From Janthinobacterium sp. LM6 (GTDB taxonomy: Bacteria; Pseudomonadota; Gammaproteobacteria; Burkholderiales; Burkholderiaceae_D), in the NCBI RefSeq assembly GCF_002002885.1, contig NZ_CP019510.1:1488001-1552000 (forward strand): a stretch of 64,000 nt of DNA. Reading direction: 5' to 3'. Below the pieces are notes generated by a model. That model was not told the DNA's origin, did no database searches, and saw nothing but the letters and a program-made list of their open reading frames with translations. This document shows positions 33,098 to 41,760 of the stretch, in pieces (the stretch's first letter is position 1; each line of letters starts with the position of its first letter). The position numbers and the translations under genes were made by a program.

Positions 33098-33165
33098 AGG
33101 CTGCGTGCGGCCGGATACCGCCAGCATACCAATGGGTAAGGGCGGATGCCGGTGTTACGCAGCCT
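33098..33165 (+). other. Large hairpin in the chemoreceptor mRNA leader
   Basis: A perfect 9-bp outer stem (AGGCTGCGT 33098-33106, ACGCAGCCT 33157-33165) encloses an imperfect inner stem (CCGG...CCGCC with GGCGG...CCGG, 9 of 12 paired). It lies 58 nt before the start codon. It lacks the GEMM c-di-GMP riboswitch core, so no known class is assigned. Confidence 0.45.
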
Positions 33166-33223
33166 TCGTCTTGTCGTGCCGGGCAAAAATCCTTATCAAT
33201 AGTTTCATTTACGAAGAGCCGAA

Positions 33224-34984
33224 ATGAATTTAGCAAAAATGAAGGTTGGTACCCGCCTGGGCCTGGGTTTCGCCCTGGTACTGGTTCTGCTGGTGGCCGT
33301 GACCGTCCTCGGCATCGCGCGCATGGCGCAAATCCAGGAACGTCTCGATCACGTGATCAATGTCAACAACGTCGTCACCCGCCTGGTGATCGATATGCGT
33401 GGCAACGTCAGCGACCGCATCACCTCGCTGCGCATCCTGACCCTGATGACGGACGCGAGCGATATGGAGCCGGAAATGGCACGTATCAAGACGCAAACGG
33501 CCACCTATCAGGAAACGCAGAAGAAGCTCGAAGAGAAATTCGCCATCGAGTCGACTTCTGAAGAAAAAGCCCTGCTGGCCTCGATCAAGGAATACGAGGC
33601 GGCCGCCATGCCGGCCATCGCCAAGGCGTCGGCACTGTGGATGGCCAACGATGCGGAAGGCGCCACGCGCGTGATGATCAAGGAAATCCGCCCGGTACAG
33701 AAAAAATGGATGGAAGCGCTGGAGCAGCTGGCGACCCTGGAAGACAAGCTCAATGAACAGATGCAATCGGATGCCCGCAAGGCCTTCGACAGCGCGCGCC
33801 TGTTCATGATCATCCTCGGCGTGCTGGCCGTGGCGATGGGCGTGGCGGCGGCACTGGTGATCACCCGCGGCTTGCTGAAACAGCTGGGCGGCGAGCCTGA
33901 CTACACGGCATCGATCGCCGGCAGCATCGCCAATGGCGACCTGTCGATCGGCATCCACACGCAGCCATCGGACAATTCCAGCTTGCTGGCGGAAATGAAG
34001 GAAATGCGCAACAGCCTGGTGGGCATCGTCGGCCAGGTACGTGTCGGTACGGAAACCATCGGCACGGCGTCTCGCGAAATTGCCGACGGCAATATCGACC
34101 TGTCGTCGCGTACGGAGATGCAGGCCAGCGCGCTGGAAAAAACGGCGTCGGCCATGGAAGAGCTGACCTCGACCGTGAAACAGAATGCGGACAATGCACG
34201 CGAAGCCAATAAACTGGCTGCCACCGCGTCGGACGTGGCCCTGAAAGGCGGCTCCGTCGTGTCGCAAGTGGTCGATACCATGAGCTCGATCAATGAATCG
34301 GCGAAGAAAATTGTCGACATCATCGGCGTGATCGACGGCATCGCCTTCCAGACGAATATTCTGGCGCTGAACGCGGCCGTGGAAGCGGCACGTGCCGGCG
34401 AACAAGGCCGCGGCTTTGCCGTGGTGGCGTCGGAAGTGCGCAACCTGGCCCAGCGTTCCGCTGGCGCCGCGAAAGAAATCAAGATCCTCATCGACGATTC
34501 GGCCGAGAAGACGGAACGCGGTACGCGTTTGGTGGGCCAGGCCGGCGTGACGATGGGCGAAGTGGTCGACAGCGTGCGCCGCGTCACCGACATCATGAGC
34601 GAGATCGCCAGTGCCAGCCAGGAACAAAGCGCCGGCATCGAGCAGGTCAACCTGTCGATCATCGAAATGGATGGCATGACGCAGCAAAATGCGGCCCTGG
34701 TGGAGCAGGCAGCCGCCGCGGCGCAAAGCTTGCAAGACCAGGCGGCCGAACTGGCCCACGTGGTCAGCATCTTCAAACTGGTCGAAGGCGAAGAAAAGCC
34801 GGCCGCGTATGTGCCAGCCCCCGTGGCGGCTGTCGCTGCACCGGTTGCCGCGCGCAAGCCGGCGCCGGCATTGCGCCCGGTGAAATCGCTGGCACGCAAG
34901 GCGGAAGCGGCAGCTCCCGTGGCTGCTCCGGCGCCGCGCAAGGCGGCAAGCGCCGGCAGCAATGACGAGTGGGAAGAGTTTTAA
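33224..34984 (+). CDS. Methyl-accepting chemotaxis protein with C-terminal pentapeptide
   Basis: A 586-aa transmembrane chemoreceptor. It has a first membrane segment (about 11-32), a helical four-helix-bundle-type periplasmic domain (about 33-190), a second membrane segment (about 192-214), a HAMP-like region, and a cytoplasmic signalling domain with the hairpin tip [20 protein letters not shown]. The N-terminal part ([13 protein letters not shown]) and periplasmic domain resemble Tsr/4HB_MCP types. The chain ends in an Ala/Pro-rich linker plus EWEEF, which fits the xWxxF tether for CheR/CheB. The ligand is unknown. No che genes are in the window. Confidence 0.93.
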   Translation: MNLAKMKVGTRLGLGFALVLVLLVAVTVLGIARMAQIQERLDHVINVNNVVTRLVIDMRGNVSDRITSLRILTLMTDASDMEPEMARIKTQTATYQETQKKLEEKFAIESTSEEKALLASIKEYEAAAMPAIAKASALWMANDAEGATRVMIKEIRPVQKKWMEALEQLATLEDKLNEQMQSDARKAFDSARLFMIILGVLAVAMGVAAALVITRGLLKQLGGEPDYTASIAGSIANGDLSIGIHTQPSDNSSLLAEMKEMRNSLVGIVGQVRVGTETIGTASREIADGNIDLSSRTEMQASALEKTASAMEELTSTVKQNADNAREANKLAATASDVALKGGSVVSQVVDTMSSINESAKKIVDIIGVIDGIAFQTNILALNAAVEAARAGEQGRGFAVVASEVRNLAQRSAGAAKEIKILIDDSAEKTERGTRLVGQAGVTMGEVVDSVRRVTDIMSEIASASQEQSAGIEQVNLSIIEMDGMTQQNAALVEQAAAAAQSLQDQAAELAHVVSIFKLVEGEEKPAAYVPAPVAAVAAPVAARKPAPALRPVKSLARKAEAAAPVAAPAPRKAASAGSNDEWEEF

Positions 34985-35044
34985 GCGCGGCCAACAGCGC
35001 ACAGGAAGTTGTAATTACCGTATCTGATAATCATGGGGAAGCAC

Positions 35045-35392
35045 ATGTTTGAGAATAAGCGTTTGATGAGTGTTGCAGCAGCCTTGCTGGTGTCCGTTTC
35101 TTCCGCAGCTTTCGCTGCCGAGGTGCCGGCGTCGTTCGATGCCAAGAACTGCAAGGCCGACTATCCGAAAGCCTCGTTGATGAACGAAGAGCAGGGCACC
35201 GTGACGATGTCCTTCCTGGTCAATGCCGATGGTAGCGTTGCCGATTCGAAAGTCGAGAAGAGCAGCGGCTTCAAGAACCTGGACAAGGCCGCCATCAAGG
35301 CCCTGTCCGCGTGCAAGTTCAAGCCGGGCACCAAGGATGGCGCCGCAGCGCAGACCTGGACCAAGGTCGACTACGCCTGGAAGCTGGACTGA
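35045..35392 (+). CDS. Small periplasmic TonB C-terminal-domain protein
   Basis: A 115-aa protein with a signal peptide (residues 1 to about 24, ending FAAE) and a TonB-C-like fold (YPKASLMNEEQGTVTMSFLV, GSVADSKVEKSSGFKNLDKAA, FKPGTKDG). It lacks the membrane anchor and the Pro-rich spacer of real TonB, so it is probably not an energy transducer itself. Proteins of this kind are common in Oxalobacteraceae. GGGGAA four bases before ATG 35045 fixes the start; a further ATG at 35033 is less well supported. Confidence 0.75.
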   Translation: MFENKRLMSVAAALLVSVSSAAFAAEVPASFDAKNCKADYPKASLMNEEQGTVTMSFLVNADGSVADSKVEKSSGFKNLDKAAIKALSACKFKPGTKDGAAAQTWTKVDYAWKLD

Positions 35393-35401
35393 TCCACCTA
35401 T

Positions 35402-35467
35402 CGCCGGGAGCCTGGCTCCCGGCGTGAGTTCTCCGCTACGGGCGGCGCCTGCAAGGGTGCCGCCCGT
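35402..35467 (+). terminator. Two tandem hairpins after the TonB-C-like gene
   Basis: CGCCGGGAG/CTCCCGGCG with a 5-nt loop (35402-35424) and ACGGGCGGC/GCCGCCCGT (35438-35467). Both stems are perfect, but no T tract follows, so terminator function is only probable. Confidence 0.45.
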
Positions 35468-35559
35468 CGTGTTATGTGCGCCAGCCAACGGCACTGTCGC
35501 CGCCGATTCTGTTACCCTCGAAACATACCTTCGGGATCTCCCACCACAAGAGGCCTACC

Positions 35560-36132
35560 ATGCAGCGCATCCTGACACTTTCCTTTCTCGCCGTTACCGG
35601 CATGCTGCTTTCCGCCTGCGCCTCGCTGGACACGCCCGTGGGCTTGCAGGCGGGGCAGACCGTGGCCGTCGTCAATAGCCTGAGCTGGGACAATCCCCTG
35701 ACGGGCAAGCGCGACGGCGTGCGCACCAGCTGGCCCATCAAGGACGGCAAGATTGCCCCTGAGTATTTTCCGCTGGCGCAGCTGAAGCAATGCGAGGCGG
35801 GCGGCAAGCCTTGCGCCTGGGGCGTGATGCGGGCGCAGCGCGGCACGCCCGCTTTGCAGTATGCGGACGGCGGCGTCGACCTGGCCGTGAGCGTGGCTAT
35901 CGACGTGGCGCGGCGCCAGGATGCGCGCCAGGGGGAAACGCAGACGGCGATGGCGATTCCGCAGGATGTGGCCGCGCTGGCTGGCCGGCAACAGGTGCAG
36001 CCCAGCTGGAAATTGAAGTATGGAAAGGTCGAGCAGGTCGAGCTCGATTACGGCGTGCGCTATCAGGTGTGCGTGCAGCGCTACGATGCGGCCGGCAAGG
36101 CCATCGATACTTGCGCGATACCGTTTATTTGA
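35560..36132 (+). CDS. Putative lipoprotein of unknown function
   Basis: A 190-aa protein with a lipoprotein signal peptide; the lipobox is LLSAC, so Cys20 would be lipidated. The remainder is mainly beta and contains two Cys pairs (KQCEAGGKPCAW and YQVCVQRY...DTCAIPF) that could form disulfides. It should sit in the outer or inner membrane facing the periplasm. AGAGG lies eight bases before ATG 35560; a longer frame starting at 35476 would lose the signal peptide. I do not recognise the family. Confidence 0.72.
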   Translation: MQRILTLSFLAVTGMLLSACASLDTPVGLQAGQTVAVVNSLSWDNPLTGKRDGVRTSWPIKDGKIAPEYFPLAQLKQCEAGGKPCAWGVMRAQRGTPALQYADGGVDLAVSVAIDVARRQDARQGETQTAMAIPQDVAALAGRQQVQPSWKLKYGKVEQVELDYGVRYQVCVQRYDAAGKAIDTCAIPFI

Positions 36133-36294
36133 GGAAACATGCCGCGCGGGCCGTTTGTGGCGGCTTTGCGACACTTCATGTTGCGGCGTGCGTCGGGGTG
36201 TAACAATCGGTAAAAGCACAGCAAAGCGCGGCGTAATTTCTTATAGTACTTAATTAAGGTAGTACACCAGTATTGGTACCCGAGGAGAATTGCA

Positions 36295-36678
36295 ATGAAA
36301 ACCCTGTTGGCAGTAATTTCGCTGGCCGCCCTGGGGGGCTGCGTCGTGGCGCCGCCTGGTCCCGCGTATTACGGTTCGCGCGCGCCGCAGGGGGCTTACA
36401 ATCCCTATGAATGGCATACGGTCTCGTCCGAGCCGGTGCAGTCATCGCGCGTGGTGAGCGCGCCGCGCGTGGAGTACACGAATGAACCCGTGTATGTGCA
36501 GCAGCAGCCGGTGTACGTGCAACAGCCCGTGTATGTGCCGGCGCCCGTGTACGCGCCGCAACCGTATTATTACAATCCGCCCGTATCGATCGGGCTGGAC
36601 TTCGTGTTTGGCTTTGGGCGCTACGGTGGACACCGCGGCGGCTGGGGCGGGCACGGACGCTACTACGGCCGCCGCTAG
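36295..36678 (+). CDS. Putative lipoprotein with PVYVQQ-type repeats
   Basis: A 127-aa protein with a lipobox (LGGC, Cys16). A middle section of Pro/Val/Tyr/Gln repeats (PVYVQQ, PVYVPA, PVYAPQ) runs from about 63 to 92, followed by a short hydrophobic patch and a Gly/Arg/His/Tyr-rich tail (GRYGGHRGGWGGHGRY). AGGAG nine bases before the ATG supports the start. Similar short YXQQP-repeat lipoproteins occur widely in Betaproteobacteria without known function; a cell-surface or envelope-stress role is only a guess. Confidence 0.72.
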   Translation: MKTLLAVISLAALGGCVVAPPGPAYYGSRAPQGAYNPYEWHTVSSEPVQSSRVVSAPRVEYTNEPVYVQQQPVYVQQPVYVPAPVYAPQPYYYNPPVSIGLDFVFGFGRYGGHRGGWGGHGRYYGRR

Positions 36679-36687
36679 TCAACATCC

Positions 36688-36738
36688 CACCAAATTTACT
36701 GCGCGTCGCGATTCATTGCCGCTCGCTACAATTTGGTG
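36688..36738. repeat. Hairpin-forming intergenic element, copy B
   Basis: A perfect 9-bp inverted repeat (CACCAAATT 36688-36696, AATTTGGTG 36730-36738) encloses ACTGCGCG and TGCCGCTCGCTAC, the latter shared with the element at 16511-16626. The outer stems differ but pair in both copies. Confidence 0.5.
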
Positions 36739-36760
36739 AGAATTGTGACGTAATATGAGC

Positions 36761-36877
36761 TCAGTGGAAATACACGGAACTCTGGTGCAGCACGTCCGCC
36801 GAGCACAGGATGTACATCGCCGCCGCTGCCAGACCTATTTGCAAGGCGCCAAAGCTGATCGGGATGAGGCGGGACAT
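36761..36877 (-). CDS. Small hydrophobic protein, 38 aa
   Basis: A very short gene whose best support is an ideal ribosome site: AGGAG, six bases, ATG at 36877. The product starts MSRLIPISFG and has one hydrophobic stretch (about 9-27, IGLAAAAMYILC), so it may be a single-span membrane peptide. It is convergent with the repeat-containing lipoprotein gene. No family is recognised. A long in-frame extension upstream lacks such a site. Confidence 0.5.
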   Translation of the reverse strand: MSRLIPISFGALQIGLAAAAMYILCSADVLHQSSVYFH

Positions 36878-37174
36878 GTCGTACTCCTGAGTAGTGTGAG
36901 GTGTGGTCAGGCTTTCATCATAGGATGACTCGATGCCTTTGGGCATCGGATGAATGTCCGCCACGATGTAGGACAACACCTCGTGCCTGGCGCCCCGCCT
37001 CGCTCTCCGGCCGCCTGAGTAACCCCCAATAAATTATTCCGATTTCTGACTTCTATAACCGGCGCTCTGCGGTGTTGCCCACTGCTAGCGGTGCTCGCAC
37101 TGCGTCGCAGCGGGCGCCTTGCATAGCACCCGGTTCTGTTCGTCATAACTTCACAATAATTTCCTGAGGATTAC

Positions 37175-37624
37175 TTAGCGGTTTTTCCAGCGCACTACAG
37201 GCTCTTCCGGCGCCGTGTCCGGCACGTTCGAGATCGCCAGCCAGTGCGTCAGACGTTCCGGATGCTTGAGATTGATGCCCATGCCATCGATGATGCCGAC
37301 CTGTTCCAGCATGCGCGCGTCGATTTTCGCCTTCGACACCGTGGGCGCGCCCATGACCATGCGGTCATACGCCTTGCGCGCCTTGTGTTCCCACTTGTGC
37401 AGATTGCTTTCATCGAAACGGTTCGCTTCGAAATACACGGTCAGGGTGCCATCGAGGTTGCCGAAGCCGACAATGCCCGCGCCCTTGCGGATGGTGGTGG
37501 TGTTGTCGATGTCAAATTCTGCCGTGGGCACGAAAATGCCGGCGCGGCCATCGATGTCGGGACGTCCCACGGGCGTTTCCTTGCCGTAGGAACTCGTTTC
37601 TGTAATGGTTTTTTCTGCAGACAT
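37175..37624 (-). CDS. Hypothetical protein
   Basis: A protein of 149 aa with this start (MSAEKTITET); a TTG at 37687 would give 170 aa, and neither has a clear ribosome site. It is hydrophilic, without signal peptide or membrane segment. It has a Gly-rich beta section (GIVGFGNLDGTLTVYFEANRF would be too long to quote as one motif; core GFGNLDGTLTVYFEA) followed by helices (KWEHKARKAYDRM) and a LTHWLAIS patch. I do not recognise it. The composition matches its neighbours, which supports a native gene. Confidence 0.55.
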   Translation of the reverse strand: MSAEKTITETSSYGKETPVGRPDIDGRAGIFVPTAEFDIDNTTTIRKGAGIVGFGNLDGTLTVYFEANRFDESNLHKWEHKARKAYDRMVMGAPTVSKAKIDARMLEQVGIIDGMGINLKHPERLTHWLAISNVPDTAPEEPVVRWKNR

Positions 37625-37824
37625 GGTGCGTGTGGTGGCCGTGCCGGGAGCGCGATCGGGCCCGGCAGCGCCAGTCATCCTGTTCAAAAAATGCGTGCTG
37701 ATGATCAGGGCGGGGTAGTGGCCCTGGCGGAGCGATGCTTGGCATTGCTTGATACCCCGCTATTGTAGCGTCAATTTAATTCTTTTTGGCAACATTTCCT
37801 GAGGTTATGCTCCCGTTTTGGCCA

Positions 37825-37859
37825 TAAAAAAAGCCGCCCGGCCTGGTGGCGGAGCGGCT
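37825..37859 (-). terminator. Terminator of the PEP-CTERM gene
   Basis: On the minus strand AGCCGC(T)CCG pairs with CGGGCGGCT, one bulge, followed by TTTTTTT. Confidence 0.75.
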
Positions 37860-37879
37860 GTTGCACGACGACTTCAGAC

Positions 37880-38539
37880 TCAGGCGGCAGTCTTGCGGCG
37901 TGCCATGAAACCCAGCAAGCCCAGGCCCAGCATCATCATGGCGTAGCTTTCCGGTTCCGGCACGGCCGTCGTCACCGAGACGTTGTCCAGGTAGGAACCA
38001 TAGGTTGGCGCGGAGGCCGGGCCGATCGATTCGAAGCGCAGCAAGGTGGACGAGCCGAGCGCGGTCACGTTCTGGCTGTAGGTTTGCCACACGCCGGTGG
38101 TGTTGCCGACCAGGGCCGTTGGCGTCAGCAGGGTCGAACCCCAGTAGACGTTCATCAGGCTGCTTGCGCCGCCTGGCGTATTCGGGCGGCCCGAGTAGGC
38201 AAACGACAGCGCATACGTGCCGCCGGCTGTGGTAGCGAGCGATTGCGACACGGACGTCAGGCGCTCGGCGTTGAGTTCCAGGTATTGCGTGCCGGCGGCA
38301 GCGACGGGGTTGAAGCCGCTCTGGCCGCCTTGCGTGGCGCCCTTCTGGATTTCAAAGGCCGTATTGCCGCTGACGGACGAGGTCCAGCCCGTCACGGCGC
38401 TCAATTGCGCGAATGGGGTGGTGATGGCATTGCTTTCGAAGCTGCCGTTGACGACCAGTTCGGTCGCGGCGTTGGCGCCGCCGGCAGTGATCAGGGAGGC
38501 CAGCGCGGCGATCTTGAAGAGGGTAGCAGGCATTTTCAT
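37880..38539 (-). CDS. PEP-CTERM sorting domain protein
   Basis: A 219-aa exported protein. It has a signal peptide (ending ANAA), then a beta-sandwich-like part starting ELVVNGSFESN that resembles DUF642 or carbohydrate-binding modules. The C-terminus is a textbook PEP-CTERM tail: VPEPESYAMMMLGLGLLG followed by ARRK. Such tails are recognised by an exosortase (EpsH-type), which removes the anchor and passes the protein to the cell surface or exopolysaccharide. No exosortase gene is in the window, so it must lie elsewhere. The gene is monocistronic with an AT-rich upstream region. Confidence 0.88.
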   Translation of the reverse strand: MKMPATLFKIAALASLITAGGANAATELVVNGSFESNAITTPFAQLSAVTGWTSSVSGNTAFEIQKGATQGGQSGFNPVAAAGTQYLELNAERLTSVSQSLATTAGGTYALSFAYSGRPNTPGGASSLMNVYWGSTLLTPTALVGNTTGVWQTYSQNVTALGSSTLLRFESIGPASAPTYGSYLDNVSVTTAVPEPESYAMMMLGLGLLGFMARRKTAA

Positions 38540-38865
38540 GTGGGTCCGTTATATTATTTAAAAGTTAATTTCATTTCCTAAATGACATTTAAAGAATATC
38601 ACTAAAACTCACGAAAAAAACTGCTACGCGATAAAAATATTTGTAATTGTGAAATCATTTGTGTTCAAAATTGCATTAATTTCCATGGTGAATCAATTGC
38701 AGTGCTGCCGCAAGGTGAGCGCGGCCCTGAGGCTGCTTGCCGCGGAGTATTTTTGTGACATCGGGGCGTAAAAAAACCTGCATCGAAACAACAACGATGC
38801 AGGTTTTTGCGTGCCGCCCGCGTGCGCGTCCGGCTATTGATGCCGTAGCCGGGACGTGCGGGGGA
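38540..38865. other. Intergenic region before the PEP-CTERM gene
   Basis: The part next to the PEP-CTERM start (38540-38700) is strongly AT-rich and likely holds its promoter. The other end holds the terminator of the iron receptor. No coding frame is seen. Confidence 0.5.
38770..38808. terminator. Terminator of the iron receptor gene
   Basis: An 11-bp stem (AACCTGCATCG with its complement, 9-nt loop) has seven A on the left and five T on the right, so it works in both directions. On the minus strand it ends the receptor gene. Confidence 0.85.
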
Positions 38866-40971
38866 CTAGAACGCCAGGCGGCCCTGCAGGTAGACCATGC
38901 GCGGCGCGCCCACCAGCTTGCCCAGGTTGCCGTCCGAGGTGCGCGTGAAGTAGCGCTTGTCGGCGAGGTTGTTGACGCCGGCGACCAGTTCCAGGCCCTT
39001 CTGGCCCGGCACTGTCCATTTCACTTGCGCGTTCCAGGTGCGGAAGCCTGGAATGACGCCCAGGTTGCCGGCCGGATTTTCCGCCACGGTATTCGCCTCG
39101 TCGGCGAACTGGCGGCTCTGGTGGCTGCTCGACAGATCAACACCCCACGCGCCCAGCTGGTAGTGGGCGCCGACGGTGTCCGTGGTGCGCGAATAGAAGG
39201 GCACGTCATTGCCCGCGTTCGCGCCATCCTGCAAGGTTGCCTTGGTGTAGGTATAGGTGGCGTAGGCATTCAAGCCGGCCAGCGGGCCGGACTGGTCGAA
39301 GTGGTAGTCGACGGCCGTTTCCAGGCCCCGGTGGTGCGTGGCGCCCACGTTGTAGAAGACGACGTTCTCGCCGCTGCCGACGGACTGGATCTGGTTGTCG
39401 AACTTGATGTTGAACAAGGTCGCCTCGGCCGACAGCTGGCCGCTCTTCCAGCGCGCGCCCAGCTCGGCGGTTTTCGCCAGTTCCGGCTGCAGCGGGTTCT
39501 TGCTCGACTGCGCATTGAGCTGCGTATTCTGCACGGCGCCAAACGAGCTGTTGTAGTTGCCGAACAGGGTCACGTTGTTGCTCAGCAAGTAGGCCACGTT
39601 CAGCGAGGGCAGGGCCTTGTTGTTGAGCAACTCGATCTTCTGGTCGACCGGCAAGTGGTTGAAGCGTTCCGTCTTGATGTGTTCGTAGCGCACGCCGGGC
39701 GTGATGCGCCAGGCGTCGATGGCGATCTTGTCGTCGATATACACGGCTTGCGCATCGGTGGCGTTGTCGGCGAAGCGCGTCGGCGCCTGCCGCACGCCGC
39801 TGGCGATGACGACGTTGTAGATGGTTTCATCGGCCCGTTCGGCCAGGTAGCGGTAGCCGACGGTGACGTCCTGCGACACCTTGCCGGTCGTGAAGCGCTG
39901 CGTGTAGCGCGGCTCGATGGCCGTCGTTTCATAGTTGCGCGGCTGGTGGCCCAGGTTTTTTCCGCTGATCAAGGTGCTTTCGCGCGAGCTCTTGTTGTAA
40001 TAGGCGCGCACCTCGAATTCTTGCGTGCCGGAAATGGCATTCAGGTAGCCGATGTCGAAGGCCTTGCGCTCGCCGCTCCAGAAGTCGGTGGGGCGCGTGT
40101 TCTGGAACGGGTCGGCCTTGTATTGCGCGGCAGTCAGGCCGCCCGGCGTGCGCGACGTCACATCATAGTAGGACAGCTTGGCGTACACCTCGGCCGTCGG
40201 ACTCAGGTCGTAGCGGAATTTGAGGGCGAAGTCGTTGACCTTCTCATCGCTGCCCACGCGCCAGTCGCTGCCGCGGATGCCCGAGTACAGCACCGCCAGG
40301 CCCAGGCCGCTGTCGAGCTGGGTGCCGGCAAACACGCTGGCCTGGGTGTTGTGGCCCACTTCGCTGTACGAGTTGTAGCGCACGGTGGCGTCGCCCGTGA
40401 TGCCAGGCGTGGTGGGCACGCGGCGCGTCTTGAAGTTGATGATGCCGCCCACGTTTTGCGGGCCGAAGCGCACGGCGCCGCCGCCGCGCACCACGTCGAC
40501 CGTCTCGACATTGGCCAGGCTGACGGGCGCGAACGACAGTTGCGGCTGGCCATACGGCGCGACCGACATCGGGATGCCATCGAGTAACACCGTGCTGCGC
40601 GGCGAATAGCGCCCGGCCAGGCCCCGCACGCCGATATTGAGCGAGATGGCGCTGCCGGCGCTGCCAGAGTTGTCGCTGATCTGCACGCCGGGAATGCGGC
40701 GCATCACGTCGCTGAGGCTGGTCGCGCCCGAGTTTTCGATGTCATCCTTTTGTACTACCGTGCGTGCGCCCGCGAAATTCTTCGTGCTGGCGGCCATGCT
40801 CGTGCCCAGCAGATTGCTGCTGACCTGGATCGATTCCAGGATGGGACCGGCATTCTCGGCGCTGTTGGCCTCCTGTGCCTGCGCGGCAAGCGGGGCGCCC
40901 AGGCAGGCGAGGGCGATGGCCAGCGCGCACGGGCGCAGGGAAAACGGCAGGGTAAAAGGTGTGGCGGCCAT
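38866..40971 (-). CDS. Fur-regulated TonB-dependent ferric receptor (FecA-like)
   Basis: A 701-aa outer-membrane receptor. It has a signal peptide ending near AAQAQ, a plug domain (TVVQKDDIENSGATSLSDVM, RRIPGVQI, STVLLDGIPMSVAPYGQPQ, VRGGGAVRFGPQNVGGIINF) and a barrel ending in YLQGRLAF. The YGQPQ..FGPQNVGG signature and the overall length fit the ferric dicitrate/siderophore receptor group. The N-terminal STN domain of FecA itself is absent, so no sigma-factor signalling is expected. ATG 40971 is chosen because GGAG lies eight bases upstream. A near-consensus Fur box 87 bp upstream indicates iron repression. The exact ferric ligand is not evident. Confidence 0.9.
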   Translation of the reverse strand: MAATPFTLPFSLRPCALAIALACLGAPLAAQAQEANSAENAGPILESIQVSSNLLGTSMAASTKNFAGARTVVQKDDIENSGATSLSDVMRRIPGVQISDNSGSAGSAISLNIGVRGLAGRYSPRSTVLLDGIPMSVAPYGQPQLSFAPVSLANVETVDVVRGGGAVRFGPQNVGGIINFKTRRVPTTPGITGDATVRYNSYSEVGHNTQASVFAGTQLDSGLGLAVLYSGIRGSDWRVGSDEKVNDFALKFRYDLSPTAEVYAKLSYYDVTSRTPGGLTAAQYKADPFQNTRPTDFWSGERKAFDIGYLNAISGTQEFEVRAYYNKSSRESTLISGKNLGHQPRNYETTAIEPRYTQRFTTGKVSQDVTVGYRYLAERADETIYNVVIASGVRQAPTRFADNATDAQAVYIDDKIAIDAWRITPGVRYEHIKTERFNHLPVDQKIELLNNKALPSLNVAYLLSNNVTLFGNYNSSFGAVQNTQLNAQSSKNPLQPELAKTAELGARWKSGQLSAEATLFNIKFDNQIQSVGSGENVVFYNVGATHHRGLETAVDYHFDQSGPLAGLNAYATYTYTKATLQDGANAGNDVPFYSRTTDTVGAHYQLGAWGVDLSSSHQSRQFADEANTVAENPAGNLGVIPGFRTWNAQVKWTVPGQKGLELVAGVNNLADKRYFTRTSDGNLGKLVGAPRMVYLQGRLAF

Positions 40972-41057
40972 GCATGGATCTCCGTAGGGACAATGGTTGC
41001 GCGGGCATTTTTGGCGGCGCGACAACATCGTGGCGTGGGCATCCTGCGCAAGGGGAT

Positions 41058-41076
41058 GATAATGATAATGATTCTC
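41058..41076 (-). promoter_or_regulatory. Fur box upstream of the iron receptor
   Basis: GATAATGATAATGATTCTC matches the 19-bp Fur consensus (GATAATGATAATCATTATC) at 17 of 19 positions. Confidence 0.85.
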
Positions 41077-41260
41077 ATTTTATCCGTCAATTGCGAATAT
41101 TGCGTAGTGGCGGTATGCCTGCCCGCAGGGTGGGGAAGTGTTGCTGGCGCGGTACAGCGGGCGGCCTTGATTGCCACTTGGCACCAGTGCTCGGGTGCGG
41201 CGGCATTGTGCGCGCTTCTTGTATACTCCCGCTTTTGCAGCCGTCAGACGTGAACGTACA

Positions 41261-41707
41261 ATGAGCCAGACAACTGAAACGACACCAGGCAATCCCCCCG
41301 TGGAGCGCCGCCAGGGCGACCAGCCGGCAAGTGCTGCGCGCAAATTGAATCTGCTGGTGGTCGACGACAACCAGGAAGTGGGCGAATCGCTGGCCATGCT
41401 GCTCGAAGCGCTGGGCCACCACGCCGTGGTGGTGCGCAACTGGCAGATGGCCGTCGAACAAGTCAAGCTGTGCGTGCCCGACGCCGTCTACCTCGACATC
41501 GAAATGCCCGGCATCAGCGGCATCGAAATCGGCCGCCGCCTGCACCACAACCCCGAAACGGCCAACGCCGTGCTGATCGCCGTCACCGGCCACAGCCTGC
41601 CCATGTACATGGACGACGCGCTGGCCGTGGGCTTCCGCCACTTCCTCGTGAAACCCGTGCGCCTGGAAGACCTGGCCACGACGGTGCAGTCGGTGCTGGT
41701 GGGCTGA
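41261..41707 (+). CDS. Stand-alone response regulator receiver protein
   Basis: A 148-aa protein made of one CheY-like receiver domain after a ~40-residue polar N-terminus. Key residues are visible: the acidic pair in LLVVDDNQEVGE, the phospho-acceptor Asp in VYLDIEMPG, Thr in TGHS and Lys in FLVKP. There is no output domain, so it must act by protein-protein contact or in a phosphorelay. No histidine kinase is adjacent. ATG 41261 lacks a strong ribosome site; upstream frame extension has no homology. It diverges from the iron receptor gene. Confidence 0.85.
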   Translation: MSQTTETTPGNPPVERRQGDQPASAARKLNLLVVDDNQEVGESLAMLLEALGHHAVVVRNWQMAVEQVKLCVPDAVYLDIEMPGISGIEIGRRLHHNPETANAVLIAVTGHSLPMYMDDALAVGFRHFLVKPVRLEDLATTVQSVLVG

Positions 41708-41760
41708 AATGTGTGCTATGGTTTGCGGCCCATCCCCGGGCATCCGGATACAGGCACGCA

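Larger units (their letters stand above)
32704..33223 (+). other. Intergenic region before the chemoreceptor gene
   Basis: About 520 bp. The middle (32880-33020) is strongly AT-rich for this genome and carries a promoter. The last 130 bp form a large hairpin in the mRNA leader. I see no coding frame. Confidence 0.55.

Noticed and set aside
33098-33165. c-di-GMP (GEMM) riboswitch before the chemoreceptor
   Set aside because: The conserved core of that class (the GCAAA and GGTTACC-like blocks) is not present.
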